The notes beneath the pieces are model-generated. The model saw only the letters and a list, made by a program, of their open reading frames with translations, searched no databases and was not told the DNA's origin. Source: Symbiobacterium terraclitae (GTDB taxonomy: Bacteria; Bacillota; Sulfobacillia; Symbiobacteriales; Symbiobacteriaceae). From it: a stretch of DNA of 64,000 nucleotides. Each line of letters opens with the position of its first letter. The stretch's first letter is position 1. Shown piece by piece: positions 1-8,877 of the stretch. Made by a program: the position numbers and the translations under genes. The stretch covers positions 1 through 64,000 of the forward strand of contig NZ_JAGGLG010000001.1 in assembly GCF_017874315.1 (NCBI RefSeq). The letters run 5' to 3'.

Positions 1-40
1 TTCCATTGTAACAGAAGGGCGGCTTCTTTTGTATTTAGAC

Positions 41-95
41 AAAAAGAAAAGGGGGCTGTCCCTAAGTCATCCTCGATGACTTTTGGGACAGCCCC
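41..95 (-). terminator. Rho-independent terminator of the 181-1245 lipoprotein gene
   Basis: An 11-bp arm at 52-62 (GGGGCTGTCCC) pairs with 85-95, and a second inner stem at 64-70/76-82 extends the hairpin. On the minus strand the stem is followed by a T-rich tract (CTTTTCTTTTTG), so it terminates transcription coming from the minus-strand gene. On the plus strand the tail is only GTTTC. Confidence 0.85.
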
Positions 96-180
96 GTTTC
101 TACTCTGGACGCAGTGCGGGCTGCGCACGCAGCGGTGGCGTCCGGGACCGGCCCGAACCGGGGGCCATGGCAGCATCCCA

Positions 181-1245
181 TCACGGGTTCGGATCTGCCG
201 GACAGTGGCGCAGCACACTGAAGTCCCGTATGATCGTTCGCCCTGACTCGTCGGTGTCAAACCAGAGAGTGCCCACGATGGCGACGCCGTGGCCCTCACC
301 CGCCACCGACACCACAAACGGGGCCGCACCGGACGCATCGGTTTCCGCGGGTTCGGCCTCGGGGCGGCAGTACTGGTCGAGGGCGTGGACCGTGGCGAGC
401 TCAACACGGGTCCAGTCCAGCCGGCCGTCGGGCATTTCGGCTTCGGGCAGGGCGGCCTGGAACGCCCGGGCCACATCGGTCGACGAGAAGTAGCGGGGCA
501 GCTCCTCGTCCAGCCCATAGACCGCCGCCAGGTGGGCCGCCCGGAGCACCTCTTCCGGATCGGTCGGGTAGACGAGTTCGTCGCCTTCCGGCACGTACGC
601 CTCGTCGACGATCTCCACCATACGGCGCTTCACGTCCACCGCGTACTTGCGGACCCGGGTATGGCGTGCGGGGTCGCCCATGTCCCACTCCACCAGCAGA
701 TACCCGTCATCGGTCACGGATGCGCGCGTCGCCGGGGTGGCGTTGGCGTGCTTCAGGCCCCAGCCGTAGAACAGGCTCCCGAGTAGCTCTCCCTGCTCGC
801 TGCGGAAGGCGGTCAACCCGACCTCGGGCTGCCCGCCCGCACGGCGATGCCAGTAGAGGATGACGGCGCGGTCCTGGCCCGGGAGTCTGTGCACGGACAC
901 CTTGTGTTCCGTCTCGTACCACCGGGCGTTGTCACCCCAGACGAACAGCAGCTGCCCGTCGGCGGTGTAGATCTCCACGGGGTCGTAGGTCCACGTGTCG
1001 GACAGCCCGTGGATCAACTCATCCTGCCCGTCCCCGTCAAGGTCGGCGGGCACGGCGCCCTCCAGCGGCGGTTCCGCTGTGCCGGTCTCTGCCGGCTGCG
1101 GCGGGGACGTCTGCTCCGGTGGCTGATCCTCGTCGGCGCCTGCGACCGCCGGTGGCTGCGACCCGTAGGTGCAGCCGGCCATGGCGACCAACAGCACGAG
1201 GAGCAGTGGCAGCAGCCGGAACGCGACGGGTTGTTCGCGCAACAT
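181..1245 (-). CDS. Putative lipoprotein of unknown function
   Basis: 354 aa. The N-terminus has a hydrophobic signal segment ending in a lipobox (VAMAGC, Cys at about 25), so the protein is probably lipid-anchored on the outer face of the membrane. A Pro/Glu-rich linker follows, then a segment (PADLDGDGQDELIHG) that resembles an FG-GAP/VCBS calcium-binding loop, as in the neighbouring lipoprotein at 2152-3939. The rest has no family I recognise. The ATG at 1245 is preceded by AGGAGGTG at 9-nt spacing. A strong terminator lies downstream at 41-95, so the gene is probably the last of its transcript. Function is unknown. Confidence 0.8.
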   Translation of the reverse strand: MLREQPVAFRLLPLLLVLLVAMAGCTYGSQPPAVAGADEDQPPEQTSPPQPAETGTAEPPLEGAVPADLDGDGQDELIHGLSDTWTYDPVEIYTADGQLLFVWGDNARWYETEHKVSVHRLPGQDRAVILYWHRRAGGQPEVGLTAFRSEQGELLGSLFYGWGLKHANATPATRASVTDDGYLLVEWDMGDPARHTRVRKYAVDVKRRMVEIVDEAYVPEGDELVYPTDPEEVLRAAHLAAVYGLDEELPRYFSSTDVARAFQAALPEAEMPDGRLDWTRVELATVHALDQYCRPEAEPAETDASGAAPFVVSVAGEGHGVAIVGTLWFDTDESGRTIIRDFSVLRHCPADPNP

Positions 1246-1292
1246 CGGGGATGCACCTCCTGCCCGGTATAACGGGCGACGTGTTCCCCGGG

Positions 1293-1946
1293 TTACGCCG
1301 TACCCCTAGGCTTCCGGGCCAGCACCATCCAGTGGAAGGGCGCCGTCTGCCACCAGGAGGTGGCCCCCAGCCCCGCCGCGTACAGCAGGGCATCCAGGTC
1401 GCCGACCAACGGGTAGTCCTCCTCGTCGTCCCAGTACTCGCCGATGGCCGCGCGGGCCTCCTCCCGGGATGCGGGCGAGGCGAACATCACGTCCAGCAGG
1501 CAGAGCGTGCCGCCCGGCCGCAGGACTCTGGCCAGTTCGGCGCACGCCGCAGCGCGCCCTGCGGGCGGCACCTCGTGGAAGGCGAAGCTGGAGACGACGG
1601 CGTCGAACCTCGCTGCGGCGAAGGGGATCTGGTTGAAGTCACCCACCTCCAGCGTGAAGGCCGGGTGGCGCTCCCCGCAGACCGCCAGCATTTCGGCGGA
1701 GGGGTCCACGCCGAACAGCGCGGCGCCCCGTGCGGCCAGGAGCTCGGCCAGGGCGCCGGTGCCGATGCCCACGTCCAGCACCGCCGCACCCGGGGCGACC
1801 GGGACCCGGTCGGCTGCCGCCAGCAGGCTGGCGCGGTACCCGGCCAGCGGGCCCGCCTTCGGCCCGTCGCTGCCGGCCAGGCTCAGGTCGTAGGTCCGGG
1901 CCCAGTGGTCGAAGAGCGCCCGGCTCTCCTCAGGCGTGCGTGGCAT
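1293..1946 (-). CDS. Class I SAM-dependent methyltransferase
   Basis: 217 aa. It shows the Rossmann SAM-binding motif I (VLDVGIGTGALAELLAARGA), an acidic residue after strand 2 (FGVDPS), motif LEVGDFNQIPFAAARFDAVVSSFAFHE cut here to its sense: a typical Methyltransf_11/25 post-I region, and RVLRPGGTLCLLD. The N-terminus (FDHWARTYD) is typical of the UbiE/YcgJ-like group, so a small-molecule substrate is likely but cannot be named. The ATG at 1946 has GGGGAGG 9 nt upstream; a longer reading frame to 2018 lacks a ribosome site. It lies 47 bp from the lipoprotein gene in the same direction and is divergent from the gene at 2152. Confidence 0.85.
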   Translation of the reverse strand: MPRTPEESRALFDHWARTYDLSLAGSDGPKAGPLAGYRASLLAAADRVPVAPGAAVLDVGIGTGALAELLAARGAALFGVDPSAEMLAVCGERHPAFTLEVGDFNQIPFAAARFDAVVSSFAFHEVPPAGRAAACAELARVLRPGGTLCLLDVMFASPASREEARAAIGEYWDDEEDYPLVGDLDALLYAAGLGATSWWQTAPFHWMVLARKPRGTA

Positions 1947-2151
1947 GAAAGCGATCCTCCCCTCGGTGGCGCGATGTGTACTGGTGCACCATCTGCACCT
2001 GTTCACCAGAGATCGCACAGCGCCCTGCCGCGCCCACCGGGAGGGAACGGGTCGACCCGGCCTCTCCGGGGGTGTGCTGTGGGGTCCGCCCTGGACAGGC
2101 CGTAACTATAGCCACCGCAGGACGTTAAGCCTGTCGGGAGGTGTAGCACCC

Positions 2152-3939
2152 ATGTGGTTCAGTCGTCGTCGCTCTGCTCGGGTAGCCCTGATGCTGCTGG
2201 CGGCGCTGCTGGCCGGGTGTGCCGGCGCACCGGCGGCCAGTTCGCTTCCGGATCCACCCGCACCGGCGGGGGAGCCGGCGGGCCGCATGACGGAGGGGCG
2301 CGCAGCCCTCAGGCCGCCGGCGGTGGAGGCCGTGGGTGCCGACCGGGTGTGGGTTGGCGGAGACGGGTTTATCCTGGGCAGCGCCGACGGCGGCGCCACC
2401 TGGCGCGAGCAGTGGCGGGGAGACGGCCAGGTCCGCGAACTGCGCTTTCTTGACGCCCGCACGGGCTGGGCGCTCACCGACCAGGGAGTCATGGCCGCCG
2501 CGGACGGCGAGACGTGGGCGGTCGTCGGCGACCAGGCGCTTGCTGACCTCTTCGTGCTCGATGCAGCCACCCTGTACGGCATCGCCCCCGAGGGGCTGGT
2601 CGTGAGTGGGGACGGGGGCAGGACCTGGGCGGTCATCCCGGGGACGCAGGGGACAGTGGCCGCGTGCTTCGCCGGCCGCACCGCGGGCTGGGTGACGGAC
2701 GGCCGCACGGCCCGGCGCACCCGTGACGGCGGCGCCGCCTGGACCGAACTGGCCGGGCTGCCCACCAGACAGAGGGCCGCGGAGTCCGAGGCCCGAACCC
2801 CCGCTGCGGCCCCAGCCCCTGCTCCGGTGCCGGCGCCCAGCATACCGCCGACCCGGGAGGAGGTGCGCGAGCGCATTCTCCGGGAGCTCAACGACAACCG
2901 AACCACCCTGGAGCAGCACCTCAACTTCCTGGCCGGGCGCGCCGACCGGGATGACGAGGTACCCTGGCTCGCCGCCGACCTGGACGCAGACGGCAGCGAC
3001 GAGTACGTGCTGGCACTGGAGGTGCAGGACAACAACCCGTGGGGCACCGGGGCTGCCCTGTTCGTGCTCTACCGCCAGGGCGACGCCTGGCAGGTGGACT
3101 ACAGCGAGCCCATGGCCCCGGAGGTCGAGGGCGAGCTGATGGCCCCGCACCTGCATGCCGCGGCGGACCTGACCGGCAGTGGCCGGCCGCAGATCGTCTG
3201 GTTCCGGCGTGAAATGATCGCCACGGGACCCCAGCCCCACTTCGTCTTCGTGACGGCCTGGGAGCCGGGGCGCTTCTCCCACCTGCCGGGGACGATGGCG
3301 CTCAGCAACGCCCGGGTGTCGCTGGACGGATCGGACGTGGTGCTGACGGGCATCAGCCGGAGCAACTCTTACCTGCCGGTGAGCGAGCGCACCGACCGGT
3401 ACCGCTACGTGGACGGCGAGTTCCGGCTGGTGGACCGGCGGTTCACCGAGCAGCCCGAGGACGGCTACGCCCGCCTCTGGGACGGGCTGGTGGCGGAGTC
3501 GGTCGGCCGGGTCGAGGATGCGCTCACCGCTTACCGGGAGGCGATGGATCCCGACCGTCCCGCGCACTCGGGCGTCATCCGGCGGTACAACAGCCCGCCC
3601 CGGGTGCTGACGGATGAGGAGACGGCCCGGTTCGCCCCGGCCCTGCGCGCCTTCGCCCGGTTCCGGCTGGGGGCCCTGCTGCTGGCGGAGGGCCGGAAGG
3701 AGGAGGCCCTGGAGGCCCTGGCCGCAGGCAGTCCCTACGCCGGGCTGCTGGAGGCGGCAATGGCTGCAGGCGACCGGCCAGCCGCCTGCCAGGCTGCGGC
3801 GGACTGGGCCGCAGTCAACCCCGCGTTCCTGGATGCGCTCAACCTGGGGGTGGGGACGGACCCTTGGACGGCCGACATCCTGTGTGGGCACATCGACATC
3901 GACGACCGCGGGCCGTGGGAGTACATGCAGTCGAACTGA
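2152..3939 (+). CDS. Large lipoprotein with YCF48-like repeats and an FG-GAP-like middle
   Basis: 595 aa. The signal segment MLLAALLAGC gives a lipobox with Cys at about 24. Residues about 60-210 carry YCF48/BNR-type repeats: SADGGATW, SGDGGRTW and TRDGGAAW, each followed by a new beta blade. An Ala/Pro linker follows, then a stretch with DLDADGSDEYVLALE that resembles an FG-GAP repeat, and a C-terminal helical part with TPR-like periodicity (ALTAYREAMD, ALLLAEGRKEEALEAL). The architecture suggests a cell-surface beta-propeller protein, possibly a periplasm-facing scaffold. The ATG at 2152 is preceded by GGGAGGTG. Specific function unknown. Confidence 0.8.
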   Translation: MWFSRRRSARVALMLLAALLAGCAGAPAASSLPDPPAPAGEPAGRMTEGRAALRPPAVEAVGADRVWVGGDGFILGSADGGATWREQWRGDGQVRELRFLDARTGWALTDQGVMAAADGETWAVVGDQALADLFVLDAATLYGIAPEGLVVSGDGGRTWAVIPGTQGTVAACFAGRTAGWVTDGRTARRTRDGGAAWTELAGLPTRQRAAESEARTPAAAPAPAPVPAPSIPPTREEVRERILRELNDNRTTLEQHLNFLAGRADRDDEVPWLAADLDADGSDEYVLALEVQDNNPWGTGAALFVLYRQGDAWQVDYSEPMAPEVEGELMAPHLHAAADLTGSGRPQIVWFRREMIATGPQPHFVFVTAWEPGRFSHLPGTMALSNARVSLDGSDVVLTGISRSNSYLPVSERTDRYRYVDGEFRLVDRRFTEQPEDGYARLWDGLVAESVGRVEDALTAYREAMDPDRPAHSGVIRRYNSPPRVLTDEETARFAPALRAFARFRLGALLLAEGRKEEALEALAAGSPYAGLLEAAMAAGDRPAACQAAADWAAVNPAFLDALNLGVGTDPWTADILCGHIDIDDRGPWEYMQSN

Positions 3940-4042
3940 AGGGGTCGGCCCTCGTCGCTCTCCGGCACCAGGTTGGACAGGCTCCGCGCACAGGCTCGTC
4001 ACCAGCCGCAGGCTCGAGGCCCAGAGCCGCCACCGAAACTTA

Positions 4043-4084
4043 GAGCACGCCTACAGAGTTCGACAGACTCAAGGGCGTGCTCTG
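4043..4084. terminator. Hairpin between convergent genes
   Basis: A 10-bp perfect inverted repeat (AGAGCACGCC at 4043-4052 with its complement at 4075-4084) lies between the ends of the convergent genes at 3939 and 4095. There is no long T run on either side, so it may be a bidirectional, imperfect terminator. Confidence 0.55.
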
Positions 4085-4094
4085 TGTTGTCTCC

Positions 4095-4541
4095 CTAGCC
4101 CTTTCCCCGGTTCCGTTCGTACAGCGCGATGAAGTCGTCGACCGGGAACAGGGCCACCGCCCGGCCGATCAGGTCCAGCGGGATGTCCTCCGGCTTCTTG
4201 AAGCGGACGCAGCTCTTGCCCATGTCCAGCCTCTTGCCCGTCTTCGCGAACTCCTGGCGGAACCACTCCCCGTGCGACTCGTCGCCGTAGACGCCCATGA
4301 GGTAGACCGAGATGTAGTTCTTCTGCGACGCAATCGCGGCGTAGCCCAGGGGGAGGCCGTTGTACGTGTTCGGATACCGGCTGAGGGGAACCACGTAGTT
4401 GATCATCCCGTACTGGAAGACCTCTTCGTAGCCCTCCGGCAGGTTGGCCAGGATCACCTCCCGCAGGGCGTTCAGCGCGGCCCGGCGGTCCTCGGGCAGG
4501 CTCTCCAGGTACTCGGCCACCGTGCTGATCTGCGTCGGCAT
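4095..4541 (-). CDS. DUF1801 (YdhG-like) domain protein
   Basis: 148 aa from the ATG at 4541. The sequence follows the DUF1801 pattern: an N-terminal helix (VAEYLESLPEDRRAALNAL), then GYEEVFQYGMINYVVPL, a central GLPLGYAAIASQKNYISVYL strand pair, and a C-terminal KSCVRFKKPEDIPLDLI. Members are small soluble proteins related to the frataxin-like YdhG fold; their role is poorly known. An upstream extension of 45 codons is open but Arg/Pro/Ser-rich and unlike the family, so I chose the inner ATG, which has AAGGAG about 13 nt upstream. It stands alone, convergent with the gene ending at 3939. Confidence 0.75.
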   Translation of the reverse strand: MPTQISTVAEYLESLPEDRRAALNALREVILANLPEGYEEVFQYGMINYVVPLSRYPNTYNGLPLGYAAIASQKNYISVYLMGVYGDESHGEWFRQEFAKTGKRLDMGKSCVRFKKPEDIPLDLIGRAVALFPVDDFIALYERNRGKG

Positions 4542-4704
4542 GCGGAGCCAGTCACTCCTTTCCAGGGGCTTCCTGCGCCCACTCATGAGTATTCCCTGCC
4601 CGGGTGCCGCACTCCTTGTCGGCCGCGCAGAGCCCCGGGGCCTCGATGGCGACAGGCTCTTAACCCATGTCACCATTGCGGCCGGGCATAACTACATTTC
4701 TCTG

Positions 4705-4741
4705 TGTTGTTTGACAACAGGCCGGGACGGTAAGGTAAGAA
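4705..4741 (+). promoter_or_regulatory. Candidate promoter and operator of the mtl operon
   Basis: TTGACA at 4711-4716 is a perfect -35 box; the best -10 is TAAGAA at 4736-4741 (19-bp spacer), which is weak. The -35 box is embedded in the palindrome TGTTGT-TTG-ACAACA at 4705-4719, as expected for an operator. A second imperfect inverted repeat, GTGTC-N8-GACAC, follows at 4747-4764. A weak -10 plus an upstream palindrome fits activation by MtlR, but no site consensus was tested. Confidence 0.45.
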
Positions 4742-4796
4742 TGGAGGTGTCACACCCGCGACACTTCGGACCAAACCTCAAAAAGGGGGAAGCGAC

Positions 4797-6173
4797 ATGA
4801 GTCAGACCGCAGCAGCAGGTTCCTCCAACGTTGCTCGCACCCGCATCCAGGCCTTCGGCCGGTTCCTGAGCGGCATGGTCATGCCCAACATCGGCGCCTT
4901 CATCGCATGGGGTCTCATCACCGCATTCTTCATTCCGACCGGTTGGTTGCCCAACGAGGGCTTCGCCACGCTGGTCGGTCCGATGATCACCTACCTGCTC
5001 CCGCTGCTGATCGCCTACACCGGCGGCAAGGCCGTCCACGGCGTGCGCGGCGGCGTGGTCGGCGCCGTTGCGGCCATGGGCGTCATCGTCGGCGCCGACA
5101 TCCCGATGTTCATCGGCGCCATGATCATGGGCCCGCTGGGCGGCTGGCTCATCAAGAAGCTCGACGAGGCGATCGAGGGCAAGATCCCCGCCGGCTTCGA
5201 GATGCTGGTCAACAACTTCTCCGCCGGCATCCTCGGCATGATCCTCGTCCTCCTGGCCTACAAGGCCATCGGTCCGACGGTGCTCGCCCTCAACAACGTC
5301 CTGGCCGCGGGCGTTCAGTGGATCGTGAACGCGGGCCTGCTGCCGCTGGCGAATCTGTTCATCGAGCCCGGCAAGATCCTGTTCCTCAACAACGCCATCA
5401 ACCACGGCATCCTCGGCCCGCTCGGCGTCGCGCAGGTGCAGGAGACCGGCAAGTCGATCTTCTTCCTGCTCGAGACTAATCCGGGTCCCGGCCTCGGCCT
5501 CCTGCTGGCCTACTGGCTGTTCGGCAAGGGTACCGTGAAGCAGTCCGCCCCCGGTGCGATCATCATCCACTTCTTCGGCGGCATTCACGAGATCTACTTC
5601 CCGTACGTGCTGATGAACCCGATCTCCGTCCTGGCCGTGATGGCCGGCGGCGTCGCCGGTACCTTCACGTTCACGATCACCCGCGCCGGCCTCGTCGCCA
5701 CCCCGTCGCCGGGCTCCATCTTCGCGGAGATGGCCATGGCGCCGAAGGGCGGGCTCCTCCCGGTCCTGCTCGGCATCCTGGTGGCGGCAGCCGTCTCCTT
5801 CGTCGTCGCCATCCCGCTGGTGAAGAGGCATACTAGGACCGCGACCGACGAGGACCTCGAGGAGGCCAAGGCGACCACCCAGGCCCTCAAGGGCAAGGGC
5901 GGCGTCAAGAAGATCGTCTTCGCCTGCGACGCCGGCATGGGCTCCTCCGCCATGGGCGCCTCCGTGCTGCGCCGGAAGATCCAGGAGCGCGGGCTGAACG
6001 TCGCCGTGGTCCACTCGGCGGTCAACGAGATCCCGGAAGACGCCGACATCATCATCACCCACAAGCAGCTGGCCGACCGGGCTCGCCAGAAGGCGGGCAA
6101 CGCCCAGGTGATTGAGGTCGAGAACTTCGTCAACAACCCCGTGTACGACGAGATCGTCTCCAACCTGAAGTAG
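4797..6173 (+). CDS. mtlA: Mannitol-specific PTS enzyme IICB
   Basis: 458 aa membrane permease that imports mannitol and releases mannitol 1-phosphate. The EIIC domain (about 1-345) starts with FGRFLSGMVMPNIGAFIAWG and has the family signature GGIHEIYFPYVLMNP. After a short charged linker the EIIB domain begins near 370 with CDAGMGSSAMG; Cys377 is the expected phosphorylated residue. There is no fused EIIA, which is encoded separately by mtlF two genes downstream. The ATG has a GGGGGAAG site. The order mtlA-mtlR-mtlF-mtlD equals that known in Geobacillus. Confidence 0.97.
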   Translation: MSQTAAAGSSNVARTRIQAFGRFLSGMVMPNIGAFIAWGLITAFFIPTGWLPNEGFATLVGPMITYLLPLLIAYTGGKAVHGVRGGVVGAVAAMGVIVGADIPMFIGAMIMGPLGGWLIKKLDEAIEGKIPAGFEMLVNNFSAGILGMILVLLAYKAIGPTVLALNNVLAAGVQWIVNAGLLPLANLFIEPGKILFLNNAINHGILGPLGVAQVQETGKSIFFLLETNPGPGLGLLLAYWLFGKGTVKQSAPGAIIIHFFGGIHEIYFPYVLMNPISVLAVMAGGVAGTFTFTITRAGLVATPSPGSIFAEMAMAPKGGLLPVLLGILVAAAVSFVVAIPLVKRHTRTATDEDLEEAKATTQALKGKGGVKKIVFACDAGMGSSAMGASVLRRKIQERGLNVAVVHSAVNEIPEDADIIITHKQLADRARQKAGNAQVIEVENFVNNPVYDEIVSNLK

Positions 6174-6176
6174 CGC

Positions 6177-6219
6177 GGCGGTGGGGGAGGGGCTCTGGCA
6201 TCAGACTCCCTCCCCCGCC
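6177..6219 (+). terminator. Intercistronic hairpin between mtlA and mtlR
   Basis: GGGGGAGGG near 6183-6191 pairs with CCCTCCCCC at 6208-6216, extended by GGC/GCC ends with a small bulge. It has no T tail, so it is more likely an mRNA-stabilising or partial-attenuation element that sets the mtlA to mtlR ratio than a full terminator. It ends 17 nt before the GTG start chosen for mtlR. Confidence 0.5.
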
Positions 6220-6236
6220 TCATGGGGGGTCATGAA

Positions 6237-8378
6237 GTGGCCGAGACAGAGCTCACCGCCCGTCAGATCCGGCTGGCGGACCGGCTCCTGCGCGCGCGGC
6301 AGCCGGTCACGGTGGCCGCGCTGGCCTCCGCCCTCGACGTGAGCACCCGCACCCTGCAGCGCGACCTGCCCCACGTGCAGCGGTGGCTTGCAGGCAACGG
6401 CGTGCGGCTGTCCGCCCGCCCCCGGACCGGCCTCAGGGTGGTCGCCACCGCCCACCAGGTGGAGCGTGCGCTGGCACAGCTCGCCGCCCTGCAGCAGAGG
6501 CCCGGGCTGAGCCCGGAGGAGCGCCAGGAGCGTCTCCGCCAGGAGCTGCTCGTGATCCGCAGCGCCAAGCTGCTCTACTTCGCCCGCCGCTTCGGCGTCA
6601 CCGAAGCGACGGTCAGCCACGACCTGGACCGCATAGAGCCCTGGTTCGCCGAGCGGGGCCTGACCCTGCTCCGCAAGCCCGGATACGGCATCGAGCTTCA
6701 GGGGCCGGAGCGCTGCTTCCGGGGAGCGATCATCGACCTCCTGCGGGAGCGGCTGACCGACGAGCGCCTCATCGAGGGGCTCCGACAGCTGACCGAGCCC
6801 ATGGGTTCCAACCTGACAGAGACAGCCTCCGCCCTGCTCCTCCGCTTCGTGGACCGCGAGACCGTGGTCCGAGTCGAGGCGGCGGTGCGGGCGTTGAACA
6901 GCCGCCTGCCCCAACCGATGGCGGACGGGGCTGCGGCCGGCCTCGTGGTTCACCTCGCCCTGGCGATGGAGCGGCTCCGCAGCGGCGGGGCGATCCACTT
7001 CCCCGCTGAGACCCTGGAGGCGCTGAAGCGCACCCGGGAGTGGGCCTTCGCCTCCGAGCTGGCCGGGCACATCGCCGCGGACATGGGCCTGCAGATCCCC
7101 GAGGAGGAGGTCGGCTACATCACCATGCACCTGCGCGGGGCCCGGCTCTGGCTGGCCCCGGGGCCGCGGTCGCCAGGCGAGCCGGGCGACCCGGGTGACC
7201 CCGAGCGGCAGGAGGCGATGGTCCTGGCGCACACCATGGCGGCCACCGCCGAGGGGCTGCTGGGGGTGCCGCTGGCCGGCGAGGAGACCCTGATCCGCTC
7301 GCTGGCGGTCCACCTGGTGCCCGCCATCCACCGGCTCCGGATGGGCCTGGAGATCCGCAACCCGCTCCTGCAGCGCATCCGGACGGAGTACCCGGAGCTC
7401 TTCGAGGCGAGCCGCCAGGTCTGCGCCCTCATGGCGGGATACCTGGGGGTGGTCGTCCCGGATGCCGAGGTCGGCTACGTGGCGATGCACCTCGGTGCCG
7501 CGCTGGAGCGCATCCGGATCCGCCAGGAGGCCCGGTACCGGGCCGTGCTCACCTGCCCGTCGGGGGTGGGTTCGTCGCAGATGCTGGCCGGGCGCGTCGC
7601 AGTGATGCTGCCTGAGGTCGAGGTGGTCGCCGTCACCTCGTTCACGGAGCTGCCCGACCTGCTGGCCCGGCTGCCAGAGCCGCCGGACCTGGTGATCTCC
7701 ACCGTCTCCCTGGACCTTGCGGAGCCGCCGGTGGTGCTGGTCAGCCCGCTGCTGAACCGCGCCGACGTCGAGGCGATCCGCCGGGTGCTGGACCAGCTCC
7801 CTCAGCGCCAGGGCCGGCCTGTGGGCCGGAACGAGGAGCGGTGGCCCCGGGCCGAGTCGGCCCGCCCCCGCTCCCTGAAGCCCCTGATGGCGGCCCGGCG
7901 GGCTGCGGCCATGGGGCAGGTGATCGTCGACCTGCTGCGCGACTTCCGGCTGCGCCCCCTGGAGCGGGGCGACCCGGTGGCGTCGGCATGCGGCCTGCTG
8001 GCCGGCGCGGGGCTGCTGGCGGACCGGGGCCGGCTGGAGGCGGACCTCCGGCGGCGGGAGGCGCTGGGGCGCACCGAGGTGGCCCCGGGACTCTGGCTCC
8101 TGCACGCCCGCACGGCTGCCGTGACCAGGCCCGTCCTGGGGCTGCTGCGCGCACCCGGGGAGGCGTACCTGGTGATGCTGGCGCCCGTCGAGGCGAGCCC
8201 CGAAGCGCTGGAGGCGCTGGGCGTGGTCAGCAGCGCCCTGGTGGAGTCGCCGGAGCTGGTCGACGCCCTCCGCCACCGTTCCGAGGAGTACGTCCGGGAG
8301 GCCATAGGGGAGGTTCTCACGCCCCTGTTGCTCCTCCCGCCAGACCCAACGCAATCTGATGCAGAAAGCGAGCGATAG
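6237..8378 (+). CDS. mtlR: Mannitol operon transcriptional activator MtlR
   Basis: 713 aa from the GTG at 6237. Domain order is that of MtlR: an N-terminal HTH (VAALASALDVSTRTLQRDL), a second Mga-like HTH (ARRFGVTEATVSHDLDRIE), two PTS regulation domains with conserved His in GLVVHLALAMERL/YITMHLRGA and VHLVPAIHRL/YVAMHLGAA, an EIIB-Gat-like domain with CPSGVGSSQ near 445, and a C-terminal EIIA-like domain with LLHARTAAV. Phosphorylation of the PRDs and EIIB-like Cys by PTS proteins controls activity. An ATG at 6222 is in frame but sits directly after a hairpin arm and lacks a ribosome site; GTG 6237 has GGGGGG 7 nt upstream. Confidence 0.93.
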   Translation: MAETELTARQIRLADRLLRARQPVTVAALASALDVSTRTLQRDLPHVQRWLAGNGVRLSARPRTGLRVVATAHQVERALAQLAALQQRPGLSPEERQERLRQELLVIRSAKLLYFARRFGVTEATVSHDLDRIEPWFAERGLTLLRKPGYGIELQGPERCFRGAIIDLLRERLTDERLIEGLRQLTEPMGSNLTETASALLLRFVDRETVVRVEAAVRALNSRLPQPMADGAAAGLVVHLALAMERLRSGGAIHFPAETLEALKRTREWAFASELAGHIAADMGLQIPEEEVGYITMHLRGARLWLAPGPRSPGEPGDPGDPERQEAMVLAHTMAATAEGLLGVPLAGEETLIRSLAVHLVPAIHRLRMGLEIRNPLLQRIRTEYPELFEASRQVCALMAGYLGVVVPDAEVGYVAMHLGAALERIRIRQEARYRAVLTCPSGVGSSQMLAGRVAVMLPEVEVVAVTSFTELPDLLARLPEPPDLVISTVSLDLAEPPVVLVSPLLNRADVEAIRRVLDQLPQRQGRPVGRNEERWPRAESARPRSLKPLMAARRAAAMGQVIVDLLRDFRLRPLERGDPVASACGLLAGAGLLADRGRLEADLRRREALGRTEVAPGLWLLHARTAAVTRPVLGLLRAPGEAYLVMLAPVEASPEALEALGVVSSALVESPELVDALRHRSEEYVREAIGEVLTPLLLLPPDPTQSDAESER

Positions 8379-8380
8379 CC

Positions 8381-8827
8381 ATGTTCTCTAGGCGGGAACC
8401 CGCCCGACCGATTCTCACCGCAGCGGACATCATTCTCGACGCCAAGGCGGCGGACAAGTGGGAGGCGATCCGGCTGGTCGGCAACCGGCTGGTGGAGGCC
8501 GGCCACGTCGAACCGGGTTACGTGGACGCCATGATCGAACGGGAGAAGGGCTTCACCACCTACGTGGGCAACGGCCTGGCGATCCCCCACGGCGTGGCGG
8601 AGAGCAAGCGGTTCATCCGCTCCTCGGGCCTTGCCATCGCCCAGTTTCCCCGGGGCATCGACTTCGGCGAGGGCAACGTCGCGTACCTGGTCATCGGCAT
8701 CGCCGGCAAGGGCGACCAGCACCTGGAGCTGCTCTCCTCCATCGCCCTGCGCTGCGAGAACCCCGACGAGGTGAAGCGGCTGGCGCAGACCCGCAGTGCG
8801 GAGGACCTGCTCAGGGCCTTCCTGTGA
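8381..8827 (+). CDS. mtlF: Mannitol-specific PTS enzyme IIA
   Basis: 148 aa cytoplasmic phosphocarrier. It has the EIIA-mannitol fold signature YVGNGLAIPHG; His70 is the expected phosphate acceptor from HPr, passed on to Cys377 of MtlA. Later conserved parts are YLVIGIAGKGDQHLELL and IALRCENPDEV. It starts 2 nt after the mtlR stop codon with only a weak ribosome site (AGCGAG), which suggests translational coupling to mtlR. Confidence 0.95.
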   Translation: MFSRREPARPILTAADIILDAKAADKWEAIRLVGNRLVEAGHVEPGYVDAMIEREKGFTTYVGNGLAIPHGVAESKRFIRSSGLAIAQFPRGIDFGEGNVAYLVIGIAGKGDQHLELLSSIALRCENPDEVKRLAQTRSAEDLLRAFL

Positions 8828-8877
8828 GCGAGCGATCCCGGGCGCTGCCGAATAGACGCTGACGGAAGGATGTCGTT

